A DNA stretch of 64,000 nucleotides from assembly GCA_914767715.1 (NCBI GenBank), contig OU612072.1, positions 10,790,001 to 10,854,000 on the forward strand. Reading direction: 5' to 3'. Origin of the DNA: Membranipora membranacea (Eukaryota; Bryozoa; Gymnolaemata; Cheilostomatida; Membraniporidae). The first letter of the stretch is position 1. The number at the start of each line of letters is the position of its first letter. The notes under the pieces are model-generated. The model was not told the DNA's origin and searched no databases. It saw only the letters and a list, made by a program, of their open reading frames with translations. Below are positions 1 to 12,480 of the stretch, one piece after another. The position numbers and the translations under genes were made by a program.

Positions 1-2159
1 AAGTTATAACCTCCAATGGTATCGAGCCCCAGTCTGTATCAATAGCAGTGTTTTATGTTTTAAAATAGAAATTTCTAAAACTGAATTAGAAAAAACATCT
101 TTGTCTGTGCATTTTTCCCCGCCCACAGACCCTGTAGATCCCTAAACTTGCTTCCATGATTTGCCTTCATGCACTATAAATCTGGTCTCTAAGCCTCTCA
201 TCGTAAAATGCATCACTGCCCGGCCGCCAAGCTTGTTTTCAACATTTTCATGCTGGCCCCTTTTGTTGCTGGTACACGGGACTTAATCCCTGGCTGTCAA
301 GCCGGCGTCCGTCAAATAAGTTGGCTGGTACCTAGGACTTCTTAGCATATGTGAAAATGAAGGTATGCTCCAGGGTAATAAGGTAACTGGTTCGGAATTG
401 CCCTCTCACGTTAAAACCTTCAAAAATGAAGATTTGTCCTCTCTCTTCGAATTTTCACAGGCTTTGATATGATTGGCCAATTACATCTTACTTTTTTCTT
501 ATTGGCCTGTTCAATAACTTCATAGTGATTACAATATTATCTGTGTTGGGGTTGAGTTAGTTATCGATATTGCTAGTAGTCAACTTTCTGAACAGTAGTC
601 AGACTCAGTGGCACCAATCAGTTACTTCACAGACACATAAGACCACGATGAAGAGATGATGAGCCAACTCAGCTTCACAAGAAGAAGAAGAATGAACTTA
701 GAACAGCTGTGAATGGACTTGATTGAATCAATTTGTTGTAGCTCTCAGGTAAATAAATGCTATTTAGTATTTATTTGGTACACTACTACTCAGTCGTGAG
801 TGAAAAATGAGTAGACTAACTAAGAAGTCTAGCTAGTAACTGTTAGTTACTATCACTACTAGTAGCTTTCTGTAGTTTGCCAATGGTACCAATGTACATG
901 TGCAGTGTAATATCAAGCAAGGAGAAGGACTCCTAAGAGTTGTAAGTGGGGGAGGCTCATACAAGTCCAAGGAGTTTACTCCTTACTCCTCGCTTTGTTG
1001 TTTGTTGGTGGTGGCAAGTTTAGGTGTGCAACTCTCGTGCAACTAATTGTCTAGAACTGTTATTGCTAATCTACTATCTATGACTACATGTAGGTCTACA
1101 TACTTTACATTGTAAGGAAATGCCCCCTCTCTTTACTACAACTACAGCCTATGTAGGCTGGGTCTTGTATTTGTATAAAGTGTGTGCATAGACTTTGCCT
1201 CGACGCAACTGACAGATCATTATTGCTTTATGTCAACCATTCCCAACTGTCTGAAACTGGTGGGGTCACCCTTAAATACAAACAGCAAAACTATATACAT
1301 AGCAGCGCCCACAGAAACTCCAAAACCCTGATTACGCACTAATAGACTGATTATTATATCCTTTATGCCAGCTATTCCGGCGAATAGGATCAATTGGGAA
1401 GTAAGTAAGTAAGTATTAGTCATATTAGTATACACTTTATTTACTGATCAAGCATGCGCATATAAGACCAAGAGGTACATCATCATCTAGCTTAGTAGGC
1501 GAGACCTGCTTTTAGCTTCGTTCGAGAATTGGCCACTAATCAATTGAACTATGCTCACTCTTGTGTGAACTATTTGCGAATGAATTCATCTAAGAAGCCA
1601 GGATATTGAGCATTTAAGTTGTAATGATCAATTGGTTTACAAAGCACAGCTCATGCTAATTGAAATATCCCCTGGTCTATAATGTAATAAAGAATATACC
1701 AACCCCGATCACCAGAGGAAGGAAACCAGTGCAGACCTTGCCTTTTGCCAATGGTATTGAATTCAAATGATTTGTTGGCTGTACAGAGTCTCAACTGCGT
1801 CACAGTGGTCATTTCATTATAATAGGCAGTGATCGGGGAGGTAGGCGGATTGCATATGATGTTACATGTGTGGGCTCTTTGAGTTGCAAGCATGTACTTC
1901 GCCTTAATTCAGGGTCAACCTGACAACCATTGGTTATAGTGGTCTGTAGTTGGAGAATAGAGAAATTGGTTACTGAGAGAAACTAGACCATTGCCAGCTT
2001 GCACACAATTGCAAAAGTTTCCCAAATGTAAATCTTCATCAATAGAATGGTGTATTCAAGTGTTGTAGAGGTACTAGCTCTCTAGAGTATAACGCTTGTT
2101 TAATTATTCGTCTTGTTAATTTGGGAAAAAAGAAGATAGGCCTAGATCCAAGCAATGAC
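1..2159. other. No supported gene; AT-rich intergenic DNA
   Basis: Only short open frames without coding character or convincing splice context are seen on either strand. A 100-bp dispersed repeat (784-883, listed separately) and a run of AAGGAG/CTCCTT-containing sequence near 915-985 are the only recognisable structures. Confidence 0.5.
784..883 (+). repeat. Dispersed 100-bp repeat, copy 1
   Basis: The stretch beginning at the CTACTCAGTCGTGA motif and running to TGTAGTTTGCCAAT recurs at about 4072-4170 in the same orientation with a few substitutions. The second copy forms one side of a perfect hairpin. Family not recognised. Confidence 0.7.
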
Positions 2160-2328
2160 TCCTTTTGATTGCAGATTTTTTTGTATTTTAGTCTACATTG
2201 TAAAGCAACACAGACCGCAGAATAGTACTGAGAACAGTACAATGAAGAAGAGAGTGTTTGGGTGGTTTATAGCAGATGTGATACAACTCGTAGTATCAAT
2301 AGTCGTTCAGCTTACTCATTTCAAACAG
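2160..2328 (+). CDS. Candidate exon with a transmembrane-like segment (unknown gene)
   Basis: An open frame ends at a good donor, AAACAG followed by GTAAGC at 2329. The last ~50 codons contain two NST sequons and a hydrophobic stretch beginning VFGWFIADVIQLVVSIVV, then a short basic end. This could be a membrane-spanning exon. The phase does not match the next exon-like segment at 2766, so linkage is not shown. The support is one splice site plus reading-frame content only. Confidence 0.22.
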
Positions 2329-2765
2329 GTAAGCAGACAATCAAATTTTCAATTTCGGTTGTAAAATTTGATCAAGTTGCAGCAGGGAACTGACCCAGAA
2401 AGGCTTGAGATGGCTGGGGTCATAAGCATCGATATCTCCACTGTTACACTTGCATCGAGCATCGTTAGTAATATAATGATATAAATGTCAGGTGATATGT
2501 GTAGGCTAACTGATGATAATTGCGTCGGTGTAATCGTTGAAGTCTCATGGCATAAATTTGGTAAAACTGCTTGAACACTGGCAGGCCTCAGCAAGAATTT
2601 TTCATTGAAGCCGGCCAGTTAGTGTAATTAGGAGTTCAGTGACTATCGGAGTTGTGCTCTTTTTTCATGGAGGGAACAACTCATTCCATCTCGCAACATC
2701 AAGTCACCTCTTCCCTGTATTCCACCCTCCTTGCCACATCTCATTATCTTGACTGATCATTTTAG

Positions 2766-3179
2766 TTACAAACTTGCTGGCGTTATGTGCTGATCAAACT
2801 TCACAAACTTCTTCACCAACGGCTGGCAAATCTGTTTCCATCATAGGGATTGTAGATTTAACCAGGTCTTTAAGTGGTGTGTTATTTGTAATTTGGCAAC
2901 ATGCTAGAATCAGGCTCTCAATGCAGAGAAAATTGAAGGGTCCAGGGATGAACCTTGTAGCAGCAAAGCCTTGTTATAAGACTGCAAATAATTTGAACGC
3001 AAATAATGTACTTAGGACATTGGTATGTATTATATTCATACTTTATCACATCATCAACTAAATATTTGTTGCAGAGAATACAGGAGAAAGACTGATTCAG
3101 TATGGCATGATAATGGTAGAGTTACGCATCAGAACCTTTGGTGGTTTGAATTCTGTCCTGAGAAATCTTGATGTACCGA
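2766..3179 (+). CDS. Candidate exons of an unrecognised gene
   Basis: Segment 2766-3022 has a TTTTAG acceptor, 85 open codons and a donor (ACATTG then GTATGT). Segment 3075-3179 has a TTGCAG acceptor and a CCGA-GTGAGT donor, with one open frame. The two best frames are not phase-compatible, so either one frame is wrong, one base is missing, or these are not exons. No domain recognised. Confidence 0.2.
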
Positions 3180-3349
3180 GTGAGTGTCTGAGTGTCAAAT
3201 AGTTACATTATTATGATTCATGATGGGTCATGATATACTCTTCGCTACCCTGACGCAGTGATCATTTGTATTTGATTGTCCAAATCAAGGATACCATCGG
3301 TAGCCTAATTGGTAACCATAGATCTCATACTCATTGAAAGACAACCTCC

Positions 3350-3441
3350 CTCCCTCCCTTCACCTGCTATCTACCTTACCAACCTAATTAGTGGTTAACT
3401 AATTAGATTGATAAGGTAGATTGCAGGTGAAGGAAGGGGGG
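3350..3441. repeat. Imperfect inverted repeat (hairpin)
   Basis: The left arm reads TCCCTCCCTTCACCTGC then CTACCTTACCAACCTAATTAG. The right arm is its near-complement, ending AGGTGAAGGAAGG, around a short spacer at about 3391-3398. It resembles a small fold-back or MITE-type sequence. Confidence 0.65.
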
Positions 3442-4029
3442 GGGGTGAATGAAATGATAATGAAATCTGTCTCTTAAAGTATTGTCAATTGTTCGATTGT
3501 GGTGATCATGGGGCATTTAACTTCCCAACATATGTTGGTGTGTGGGTAATTCTAGGTCACAGGCCCTAAAAAAAATTAAACAGCATAAAACTTGTTTCTA
3601 ATTTATAGTCAACTAAACGTATAGCCTTGGGAGTAAGTATTAGCTAAAGTTTAGTTTAGCTAGTCTTGAGATGACCTAATGTAAGCTAGCATTGAATTTT
3701 GGCTAGTGAAGGTTGAAGTCCATAAAAAGAAAAAAAGGGTGGGCGTATGTTTGCTACTCTTGAAGTTAGCTTTTTCAAGCCTGCACAAAATGAAGAAAAT
3801 TTCCTCCTATGAATACTTTACTCCTCTATGGAACTTTTTATGAACATTATATCTGCTTGATTATGATAACTGTACCTTACATTTTAGAACGTACCTGAGG
3901 CATTGGATTAGCAGGATGTTGGCATCTATTGACATTTGACTACCGCGTCAAACAACTTGAAGGCAGTTAGTGTAGGAAGAACAAGTATTCATCAGATAAA
4001 GTGGTAAGCTTCTCTCACACTACTCTGTA

Positions 4030-4100
4030 AGTCTACTCATTCTTCACGACTGAGTAGTAGAGTAGTACTCTACTACTCAGTCGTGAAGAATGAGTAGACT
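4030..4100. repeat. Perfect 35-bp inverted repeat with 1-nt centre
   Basis: The arms 4030-4064 and 4066-4100 are exact reverse complements, starting AGTCTACTCATTCTTCACGA and ending in the complement, around a single G at 4065. The right arm runs directly into dispersed-repeat copy 2, so the palindrome probably arose by inverted duplication of that repeat's start. Confidence 0.9.
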
Positions 4101-4170
4101 AATTAAGAAGTCTAGCTAGTAACTGTTAGTTATTATCACTACTAGTAGCCTTCTGTAGTTTGCCAATCAG
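4072..4170 (+). repeat. Dispersed 100-bp repeat, copy 2
   Basis: Close match to 784-883 in the same orientation, differing by a few substitutions and a short deletion near CAGTCGTGA. Overlaps the right arm of the 4030-4100 palindrome. Confidence 0.7.
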
Positions 4171-6459
4171 GGGTGTCTTTCAATTAGAAAGAGCGATACT
4201 TTACTAAAGCAAATTATCACTATCGCATCACTCGAAATTATTGCCCACTTGGTCTTTCAATTAGACAACATCACTCCCAAATCGCTCGCTCAGAATGTAT
4301 ATAGTTCAATCATTGACTGAACGATTTGAAAGTGAGACCCCTAGCAGGTATTGCTCACTCACCTGGTGAGCGATCAGATTGTGATTTTGGTTTTTAAGTG
4401 TTGTGTTATTTGTAATTTGTTAAAATGTTAGAATCCGGCTCCAAATGCAATGATCTCAGTGCCCTAACTTCATATCTAGATAGGGTGAAAGAAAGAGGGC
4501 TTAAACGGTTTTCATCAGTAATAATACATCTGGTAAAAAAATCCAAAACTAAGAATTGCGAAAAAAATTCATCCTCAGCCATTCATATTTGTTGAGCCGA
4601 CCTCAGCTGTTTCAGGGGAAACAAATTTGGTCCATAGTCAATATATTATATAATATGTGCCGAAATGTGAGTTGCTGGCAGTCAATGTAACATTGTGTAT
4701 ACCCTAAGAGAGTTAAGTATTTGCAGCAGGGAAAATTCACAAATAGCTACATTTAAAGCACAAGCTAACATTTGCTCTCATTTCTTTATATAGACTCCCA
4801 CCTCCGCTAGAGGAGTAATTTACTGCAAATCATCTTTAGACAACTATCCTGAATATTATGTAATATCAAGTTTATTGTCCTATTGTATTTAGAGTGATAT
4901 ATGAATATCTCAAAAAACTCAATCTCACCCGTGTATATATATATAATATGTGGTTTTAGATCAGAAGATGATTTGATGGTATTCAGTAGCTAATAAACCA
5001 TGGCTTCCCGCCAGAAATTGCCAGAAGATTAAACCGTGAGTTACTTCAATACCATTGGACCCCACTTTCAATGATGGGATTACTCTAGTGGAGTAATGTT
5101 AGTTCAATAGGAAAAGTTTGCATTTCGAGAAAATGGCTTGAAGTAATAAAATTATGGCTAGCCAACATTTTCTCAACTCCGTCACTTGACATTAACTTCC
5201 AGTGGGTGACCTCACGTTCAAAGTTTTAAGATATTTGGTTTTTAATGAGCTCATTGGATGGTTGTGACAGGGTTGTCACATCCAATTCTTGAGAAAGGCA
5301 CCCAAGTGCCTTCGGAGTTCTCCTCTATTACAAAAACTAAGTGCAGACAACCATTGCAGTACTAACTGTCTGCTGAATAACAATAAAAAAAGCATGGCTG
5401 TAAATGCTGTTGGCAAATTCCCACATGATTATAATATAAGTTGTATGTCAATTAAAATATTTTCACCCCTGCATTTCCGGTTGCTCCAATCCTAGTAAAA
5501 TCCAAGTAAAACGATGTTGTCTTGTGTTGATGGCTGGAGGGGGAGCAGCTCCAAATATATACAAATTAGATTAAAATTTTTCTTGAGGTAGAGAATGTTT
5601 TACTTTTTGGCACCCTGCTCAGTAAATAACCTAACAAAGAGTCAAGTAGATGTCGAGCACATAGTGCTTGCTTTCCAATCTAGTCAATGCATTGTCACAG
5701 TGTATGTTATGTCATTATCCCTATCGTTTTATCCAATTTTTCTGCATTTGGATTCGCTTCTGGTGTCACCAGTAAAATGGGAGGAACTTGAAATGTAGGC
5801 ATTTATCACAGAACTTGTAATGGTTCTGGATCAAAGAAAGAAGAAATATGTCTTCATCCAACCAACTTAACATTATTGATGGCCAACCACCCAACCAACG
5901 CTACTCCATATTGAAAAGTTTCCCCACTCCTGATTGCTAAAATGAATTATTCTGAGCCATGATTTTTGCGTCATATTGTGTACTCTGATCTAAACTTCAA
6001 CAGTGCCTCTGTTAGAAGGGAATTAGGGGGGGGGGGCTTATTGTATGACACCTGAAGCTTTTGAACAAACCATCGGAGTGAGCATTTGCTAATGTTGTTT
6101 CACCTTGGGCCTGACACTGAGCATATATATATCATATCTGCTTTCGCTTTGCATACTTTTGTCTTTTGTGATAGTTTGGTACTTCAAAAAGTGCTGTTTT
6201 GATGTGGCCGCGTGGGCCTACATACATGAGTTTAGTGGACAGTCATAGCTTCATCATATTCTATAGACGGCATACAATAGATAGCTGTCAGGAGGTCATT
6301 TCTCACAGATATACTCATATATCAATCTTACCGTTGTTTTGACTTCACATCATGAAATTTCTACATACAAGATTATTTTTTACAGTTTTACTATTTGGAG
6401 GAGTGAACGTAGAATGGGGACAGTGACTCAGAAGATATACGACAGAGCATCATACTCAG

Positions 6460-7047
6460 CAGATTTCTCACACCTTGTCACCCACCACCAATAACTCCAG
6501 CTTCAAAGAAGCACACTCTGCTGATGCTCTCTTTGTTACACTTGGAACTGATGTTGTGAAGACACCAGGGACAAATACCCCCCCCCCCCCACCCAAGGTA
6601 TGTATGGGCTTGAATGATCACCACTGCTTATCTATCAATATTTTGGGAGTCACCAGCAAAATTATTATGTCAAACAATGTAATCCTCTGATTCATGATTG
6701 TTGCTACATCACTTAGACGCGTATTATATATAGTTTTTTTTGGTGATGGGTTGCGGTAAATATCGAATATACCAAATATATCAAATTGAGGAGACTTTAG
6801 CCAGCGACACGTTGACACCATCCCCCTAATATAGCCACAATCGCTCTGAAAGTATGACACGGTGATTGATATACATTTTTCTTCTTTTCAGACTATAATT
6901 GAGACTCATGTTGGTATAGAGCGGACACCAGTCATGACACATCAAATATGCGCCATAAGCACCTCCTCCGATAGTGAACTGTCAAAAAAGTCACACTCTT
7001 ATATCTGCGCAGCACTATGTTGTCACTGCACACTGTTGAATCGATAG
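6460..7047 (+). CDS. Two-exon 3' end of an unrecognised gene
   Basis: Exon one (about 6460-6597) follows an ACTCAG acceptor and ends at CCCAAG-GTATGT. It encodes Ser/Thr-rich sequence ending in TPGTNTPPPPPK. Exon two (6892-7047) follows a strong pyrimidine-rich TTCTTTTCAG acceptor, starts in the matching phase 0, stays open for 51 codons and stops at 7045-7047. Its end is Cys- and His-rich (YICAALCCHCTLL). The matching phases and good sites support a real terminal gene fragment. The proline stretch could bind SH3 domains (inference). Upstream exons were not found and no family is recognised. Confidence 0.4.
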
Positions 7048-8466
7048 ATCAAAAAGTAGTGCCACATAAACTTTCCCCATATGATAATTGATAGGGATGG
7101 GTACATGCTCTCATTTTATCAAAGTTTCAAGCTGTTCAGTGTTCACATTTGTATTGATATATCAATTGACTTTAGGGCATTTCTTGCGCCTACTGGTATT
7201 TTATTATCCTGTTGACAATCGCAGGAGGCCTTCTAGGGTTGTTGATTGTGAATGCCAATGTTTTGTGGGTTAACATATGCAAGAATAACATCTAAACTTT
7301 TTAGTATTTTCTACTGATTCAATTTTTGTTGTTGACAGTTTATTGTTCTCACCTCGTCGATTATTCATAATTTTTCATTCCAATGCTTTGCATCCTATTC
7401 AGGTATCAGTGAACTTTAGTTCAATGCAGGTATTCCTACTGTGGATTAACATGTATATCAGTTATATTTAAGAGTACAATGAGTACGACTTGTTTTTTAA
7501 AATAAACAGCTTTCAATTCATTTCCAAAACATGATCAAAAGGTTCATCACTCGACAAATAGGCTGAGCACTAGGTTCATGTTGATGCACTGATCTTACAT
7601 CTTGTCATATATCATTGGATGATACATTTGGTTGTCGGTTGTCACTGAACTGTGTGGGTGAGTCCGGTTGAGGTTGGTGAGAGGGTCGGTCTACCTCTGT
7701 ATGTCCGAAACAAGAAGTGTCATTTGTATAGCGCACACATATATATTGAGGTTTGATCACAGCAATGAACTCCCTCTTCATTGATCACAGAATGGTTTCT
7801 CAGGCATTTTGTTTAGCAATGGCAGGCAAATTTACAAGTCGGTTTATCCCTGTGTTAAGCTTCTTATGGCTCATAGAGGGTTGCAGTTTGGTGGGAATCG
7901 GTGCTGCTAGTACACATTTTTTGGTTAGTGAGGTCCAAGACTACTATCCTGGTTAGTAGTTAGTACAAGGCAGTTTAATAATTTTTAGAAATTAGTACAA
8001 AGCAGCTTACCAATTGATAGAGGATTATAATACGATGGCACTGCTTGCATAAACTTTGCTAATATTGAACCCTCCTTGCTATAATCATCACCATGGTAGT
8101 ATCATTGCTCGTAAAGAGTTAGTTATTTTTTTATTTCTCATCTAAACAAAATTCCCTGTCCAGTGGTACAAATTATGACTCTGTTCGACCGGTGTGAGAG
8201 TATTTGTGTTCAGATATATACAAAATAAGTCTAGTTGTACACTTTTTTGTGTGTTTCAATACCTCATCAATCATTTCTGTTATTGCTGGGTGGTTAAAAG
8301 TTATATAGATAGATCAGGAATCTTGTTTAGAAGAAGTTTATTTAAACTTTCCTTCTACACCCTCTAGATTTTAAGATATATCAATTTTTACAACCCCTTA
8401 TCATTTTTAGGAATTTCAACAAGAATAGCTAACCAGAGGGATTATATAGATGACACACTAAGGGTT
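7048..8466. other. No supported gene; contains a long dispersed repeat
   Basis: Apart from the repeat at 7360-7825, nothing with coding or RNA-gene character is seen. Confidence 0.5.
7360..7825 (+). repeat. ~470-bp dispersed repeat, copy 1
   Basis: From TCGATTATTCATAATTTTTC to TTTAGCAATGG this matches 12985-13436 in the same orientation, with many substitutions and small indels. The internal landmarks AGTGAACTTTAGTTCAATGC and AGGCTGAGCACTAG are shared. Noncoding by appearance; family unknown. Confidence 0.75.
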
Positions 8467-8600
8467 AATCTACGCTCCTTGGGATTTTTTAGCGTGGATG
8501 GCTTTCATTAGCTGTTTCTTGGCTGAAGATGTTCTGGGCATGGAGCGCAAGCTCTGAATTTTATGGAATGTGGGTAGAGAGAAGCAAGGGTAAATCAAAC
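8467..8600 (+). repeat. Fragment of the Polinton terminal repeat family
   Basis: Starting at TAATCTACGCTCCTTGGGAT, this piece matches the middle of the left terminal repeat of the 21.35-42.11 kb element (near 22008-22140) in the same orientation, and the reverse complement of 10430-10520. It is interrupted and diverged. With the copy at 10.2-11.16 kb it may mark the ends of a second, mostly deleted element. Confidence 0.6.
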
Positions 8601-10204
8601 CAAGGAGTAACAGCTTCCCCTGTTACTTCTTGATCAAACAGACCTATAGTTCAATGACACAATAGAACTTGTTTGTACGGAATGTCTGATGGTCACTGTA
8701 AATTCTAAATAAATATCAATGCAGGCGGTAATATTAAGCTGATAGCTTTGAAAGATTATCTGCTACAAGGCTGTCTAGGCAATTATTTATCGCTCTAAAT
8801 CTTAACTGATGTATGGCCCTACAAGCCCCTAATCTGGCAACCCAGCCGCCTGTCTAAGCTACCGGTCTCATATATAACAGAATAAATATCAGTGTGGGTA
8901 TTCCTTTGGCAGGTATTTGTTGAAATGATTGGAACAAGGAGTAAAAGTACTCCTTGATTGGAACTCCAGACTATAGCTGCATTGTGGAAATCCTGTCGTA
9001 ATGGTCGAAACTTCTAGGAAATGTATTTGGTAGACCAGATAGAACTGATGCATCGATGTTGTTTTGCCCGATACTAGCCACATCACATGCAATTGATTTG
9101 AAATGAAATGTTAAAAAAATTAAACCTCTTTAGTTGAAAATTGTATTAATCTGGAGTAGGTTGGTGAAATCAGTCTTGATATTCATTGATAAACCTTTAG
9201 GTTGAAAGAACTTTCAACACACCAAACTTTTCAATGCATGCATTCAATGGCTACAATGTACAGTTCAATCTGCCTGATCACTTTCAATGTGATTAGCTTA
9301 TTGAATTGAACAAGATTCTCAGTGTCTATTTGCCAATCGTTTACATTTTACTTGACATCAACATCTTAGCCAAGCAGCTGAGTTCAAGCATAATAGGATG
9401 TATTGTTGTTATCCAAGTTGTTTACCCATGAAGTCATAATCAAGATAAGCCAGTCAGAATGTTAATTTTGTTGACATTGGCATTCATAGGCAACCTGCAC
9501 AGAACTTAAAAGGTACCAGTAGATTTAAAAATGGTTAACCCTTTGGGTAAACACACAGGTTATCGTAATGAGCTAGCAGCAGATTATCAAGAGCTGAGCC
9601 AGATACAACCACTGTATGTTGTATCTGGCTCAGCTCTTGTAGTTGACCAAGTAGCAGAGGAAAATTGAAACATAGTTGCAAATACCGGATAATAAGGGCG
9701 CAAGAGATTTTTTTGCAAAGCAATCTCATTTTTGGCATAGTTACTCTGTACTATGATGAGCTTGGAAGCAGAGTTTGGTGAAATAATTTGATGAAAATAT
9801 ACAAATGGAATTAATTGGTCAACCATCTAGTATTTTTCATAAAAGGTTAAAACTTCCCGCCCCCTCACTCTTCTGTCAAAGAATGATCATGATTGTACTT
9901 TCACCAAAACAACCATCATTGTAAACATGTACATTCGCAAAATTAAAAACTCATCGCATTCATTATCAGCAGCAAAAGACAGGAAGTTAGGTCAGCTTAC
10001 GATGACATCCTGTCTCTCTAATTCAACAAGTGTGTCATGATGACTTGTTACAAGTGCAATGGAATGTGTGTGTAGGATTAACTACCAGCGACAATTAATT
10101 CGATAATTAAAAATTTTGACAAGGAATATTGAGGTAATTAAGTCATTATGCCTGTTAAAGGCTAACCTCCCTGCTTGTGGCACACAAGCTGACAGCTTAA
10201 AATG
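8601..10204. other. No supported gene
   Basis: Only unconvincing short frames. It holds a near-palindrome CAAGGAGTAAAAGTACTCCTTG near 8935 and a strong hairpin at 9589-9638. If the flanking terminal-repeat copies are a pair, this would be the remnant interior of that element; no Polinton gene was recognised here. Confidence 0.45.
9589..9638. repeat. Perfect 21-bp-arm hairpin with 8-nt loop
   Basis: Arms 9589-9609 and 9618-9638 are exact reverse complements (left arm AAGAGCTGAGCCAGATACAA plus C) around CACTGTAT. There is no T run to suggest transcription termination. Possible cruciform or small inverted duplication. Confidence 0.85.
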
Positions 10205-11157
10205 TATTACTGTAAACGTTGTTGTCTTGTCTAACATTTAAATACTATCTGTACTAGTGCCAACACCTGCTAGGGAACTACCATCCAAGAGTGAGAGAGA
10301 AAAATGCCACAATTGCTTCCTGTACACCCTATAACTGAGATGGCTGGGAATGATAAAGTTTAACATCAAGAGCTCTTTTGTAGACAGGTAATGAATGTAT
10401 ACCAGGTTTACAATAGATTTACCTTTACCTCTCTCTACCCACATACCATAGCATTCAGAGCTAAATCCTTGCTCAGAGCCATTCAATCTCAAAAAATCCC
10501 AAGGAGCGTAGATTAAGACTATGTCAATAATCAGTATTAATACTGCATGCTTTGACACCAAGTATGTTTTCTAGCATCAGTCAGCATATCTTCGGTAGTT
10601 CTGTGGAGAATATGGCCTCATTCGGATATAACTTTTCTCCACTTAGGTATGTAGGGCGATTAATACAAAGTAGATCCTCGCTCAACTGGTGAGCGATGTT
10701 GTACTTTTTTATTAGTAGCAAAGTTTTGTGATAATTCTGCTAGCATAATTTAGCTGATGTATTCTATTTATGCAGTTGCTGCCATTCATTCTCAGATTGC
10801 ACAAGATATAGCTTAGGGAAGGCCTACAGTACAACACAGAAGAGTTGAACATAGGTATTTTGTCGGCTCATCATACTCCATACTAAGAGTTTTCTGTGCT
10901 TACAATAATTGTGAGGAGGACAATTCGAATGGAATGCTTTCATTGTAGCAGCTAACTTGCCTGGTCATCTAAATACAAACTCATTGAATACAATGTCAAT
11001 CCAATTATATAATATTGACTAGAACTGGGCTAGAACTGTAAAGGATTATACTATAACAATACAATAGCAATAATGAATGTAGTTTATTTGGCAGGCAGGG
11101 TTAATTATACAATAATGTTGCTGGTTGGGTAATGATATATGGGGCATGAAACTCAGT
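10205..11157 (-). repeat. Solo copy of the Polinton terminal inverted repeat
   Basis: Aligns across nearly its whole length with the right terminal repeat (about 41080-42109) in the same orientation. It includes the CTCAACTGGTGAGCGATG palindrome, the ~95-codon frame containing ECYGMW and LVYIHYLSTKELLML, and the outer end GCATGAAACTCAG. It lacks the tRNA-like segment present in both repeats of the large element. Its outer edge directly abuts a tandem array. A second Polinton remnant or a non-autonomous relative is the likeliest source. Confidence 0.75.
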
Positions 11158-12480
11158 GTATGTCCTGAAAATCTGAGATCTGTAGCTCAATAATTGCTTA
11201 TGCCAGCTACAAAAGAAGCTTTCTCTAAAGCATCACAAATCAGTAAAATAATGTGTAGGCACACTTTCTTTTGAGCAGCAGCATGGCTTCGAATGGTCTG
11301 ACACCACAAATTTTTATATCATTGGCTTGCTCATCTTCTGAGGAACATAGTGGTTATTTTCTTTAGTAAACAAGGAAAGTATCTACCAACATATTGAAAG
11401 CTTTACGGAAAACGGTTAAAAAATGATACAAATTGCTGCCATGCTGCCGGCTTATGTATGAAATTATTCCACTTTCATGGGGGGCAAAGAAATACACAGT
11501 TTGTGAGTGTGTCCTGAAAATCTGAGGTCTGTAGCTCAATATTTTCTTATGCCAGCTACAAAAGAAGCTTTTACTAAAGCATCAAAAATCAGTAAAACAA
11601 TGTGTAGCCAAATTATCTTTTGAGCAGCAGCATAACTTCTAAAGGTCTGACAGCACAAATTTTTATATCATTGGATTCCTCATCTCCCGAGGAACATAGT
11701 GTTAATTTTTTTAGTAAAAAAGGAAAACATCTTCCAACATTTAGAGAGCTTTAGTGATAAAATTGCTGCCCTGCTGCCGGCATATGTATGCAACTACTCC
11801 ATTTTCATGGCGGGCATTTTTTGAGTATGATCTGAAAATCTGAGGTCTGTAGCTCGACAACTTATTTTGTTTGCAACAAAAAGGATTCCTCTTTACAATC
11901 ATTATGATTTATAGCCATATTGAGAGTATAAAAAATTTGGCACCAACTCAACCCAGAGCTCTGCGTTGACAAAATAGAGAATTATCCACTGAGCTACACA
12001 GACATGTTGTATCATAATAAGAGTGTCTGCCTTAAATTTAGTGGAGCATGAATTCTGTATTACAATAATTACATTACATTACTGATGATGAATACACACA
12101 CAATCAGCATACTTGTGCACAGCTAAATCATCGCAAATCAATAAAATAATGTAGAAGCACATTTTCTTTTGAGCAGCAGCATGGCTTCAAATGGTCTGAC
12201 ACCACAAATTTTTATATCATTGGATTTCTCATCTTCTGAGGAACATAGTGGTTATTTTCTTTAGTAAACAAGGAAAGTATCTACCAACATATTGAAAGCT
12301 TTACGGAAAACGGTTAAAAAATGATACAAATTGCTGCCATGCTGCCGGCTTATGTATGCAATTATTCCACTTTCATGGGGGGCAAAGAAATACACAGTTT
12401 GTGAGTGTGTCCTGAAAATTTGAGGTCTGTAGCTTGATAACTTTTTATGCCAGCCACAAAAGAAGTTTTTCGCTTTATAA
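11158..12480 (+). repeat. Tandem array of a ~310-350-bp unit
   Basis: Units begin near TGTCCTGAAAATCTGAG at about 11162, 11511 and 12405, with a partial start at 11828. They share TGAGCAGCAGCAT, CACAAATTTTTATATCATTGG and GCTGCCGGC. One unit is broken by about 240 bp of unrelated sequence near 11880-12120 and resumes to about 12480. Copies are diverged but clearly head to tail. No coding content. Confidence 0.85.

Larger units (their letters stand above)
3180..6459. other. No supported gene; repeats and hairpins
   Basis: Holds a C/G-rich imperfect hairpin (3350-3441), a perfect 35-bp-arm hairpin (4030-4100), copy 2 of the dispersed repeat (4072-4170), and several G or C homopolymer runs near 3436 and 6027. 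No convincing exon was found. Confidence 0.5.

Noticed and set aside
11158-12480. CRISPR-like array
   Set aside because: Units are ~350 bp, diverged and contiguous without short repeat-spacer structure; eukaryotic context.
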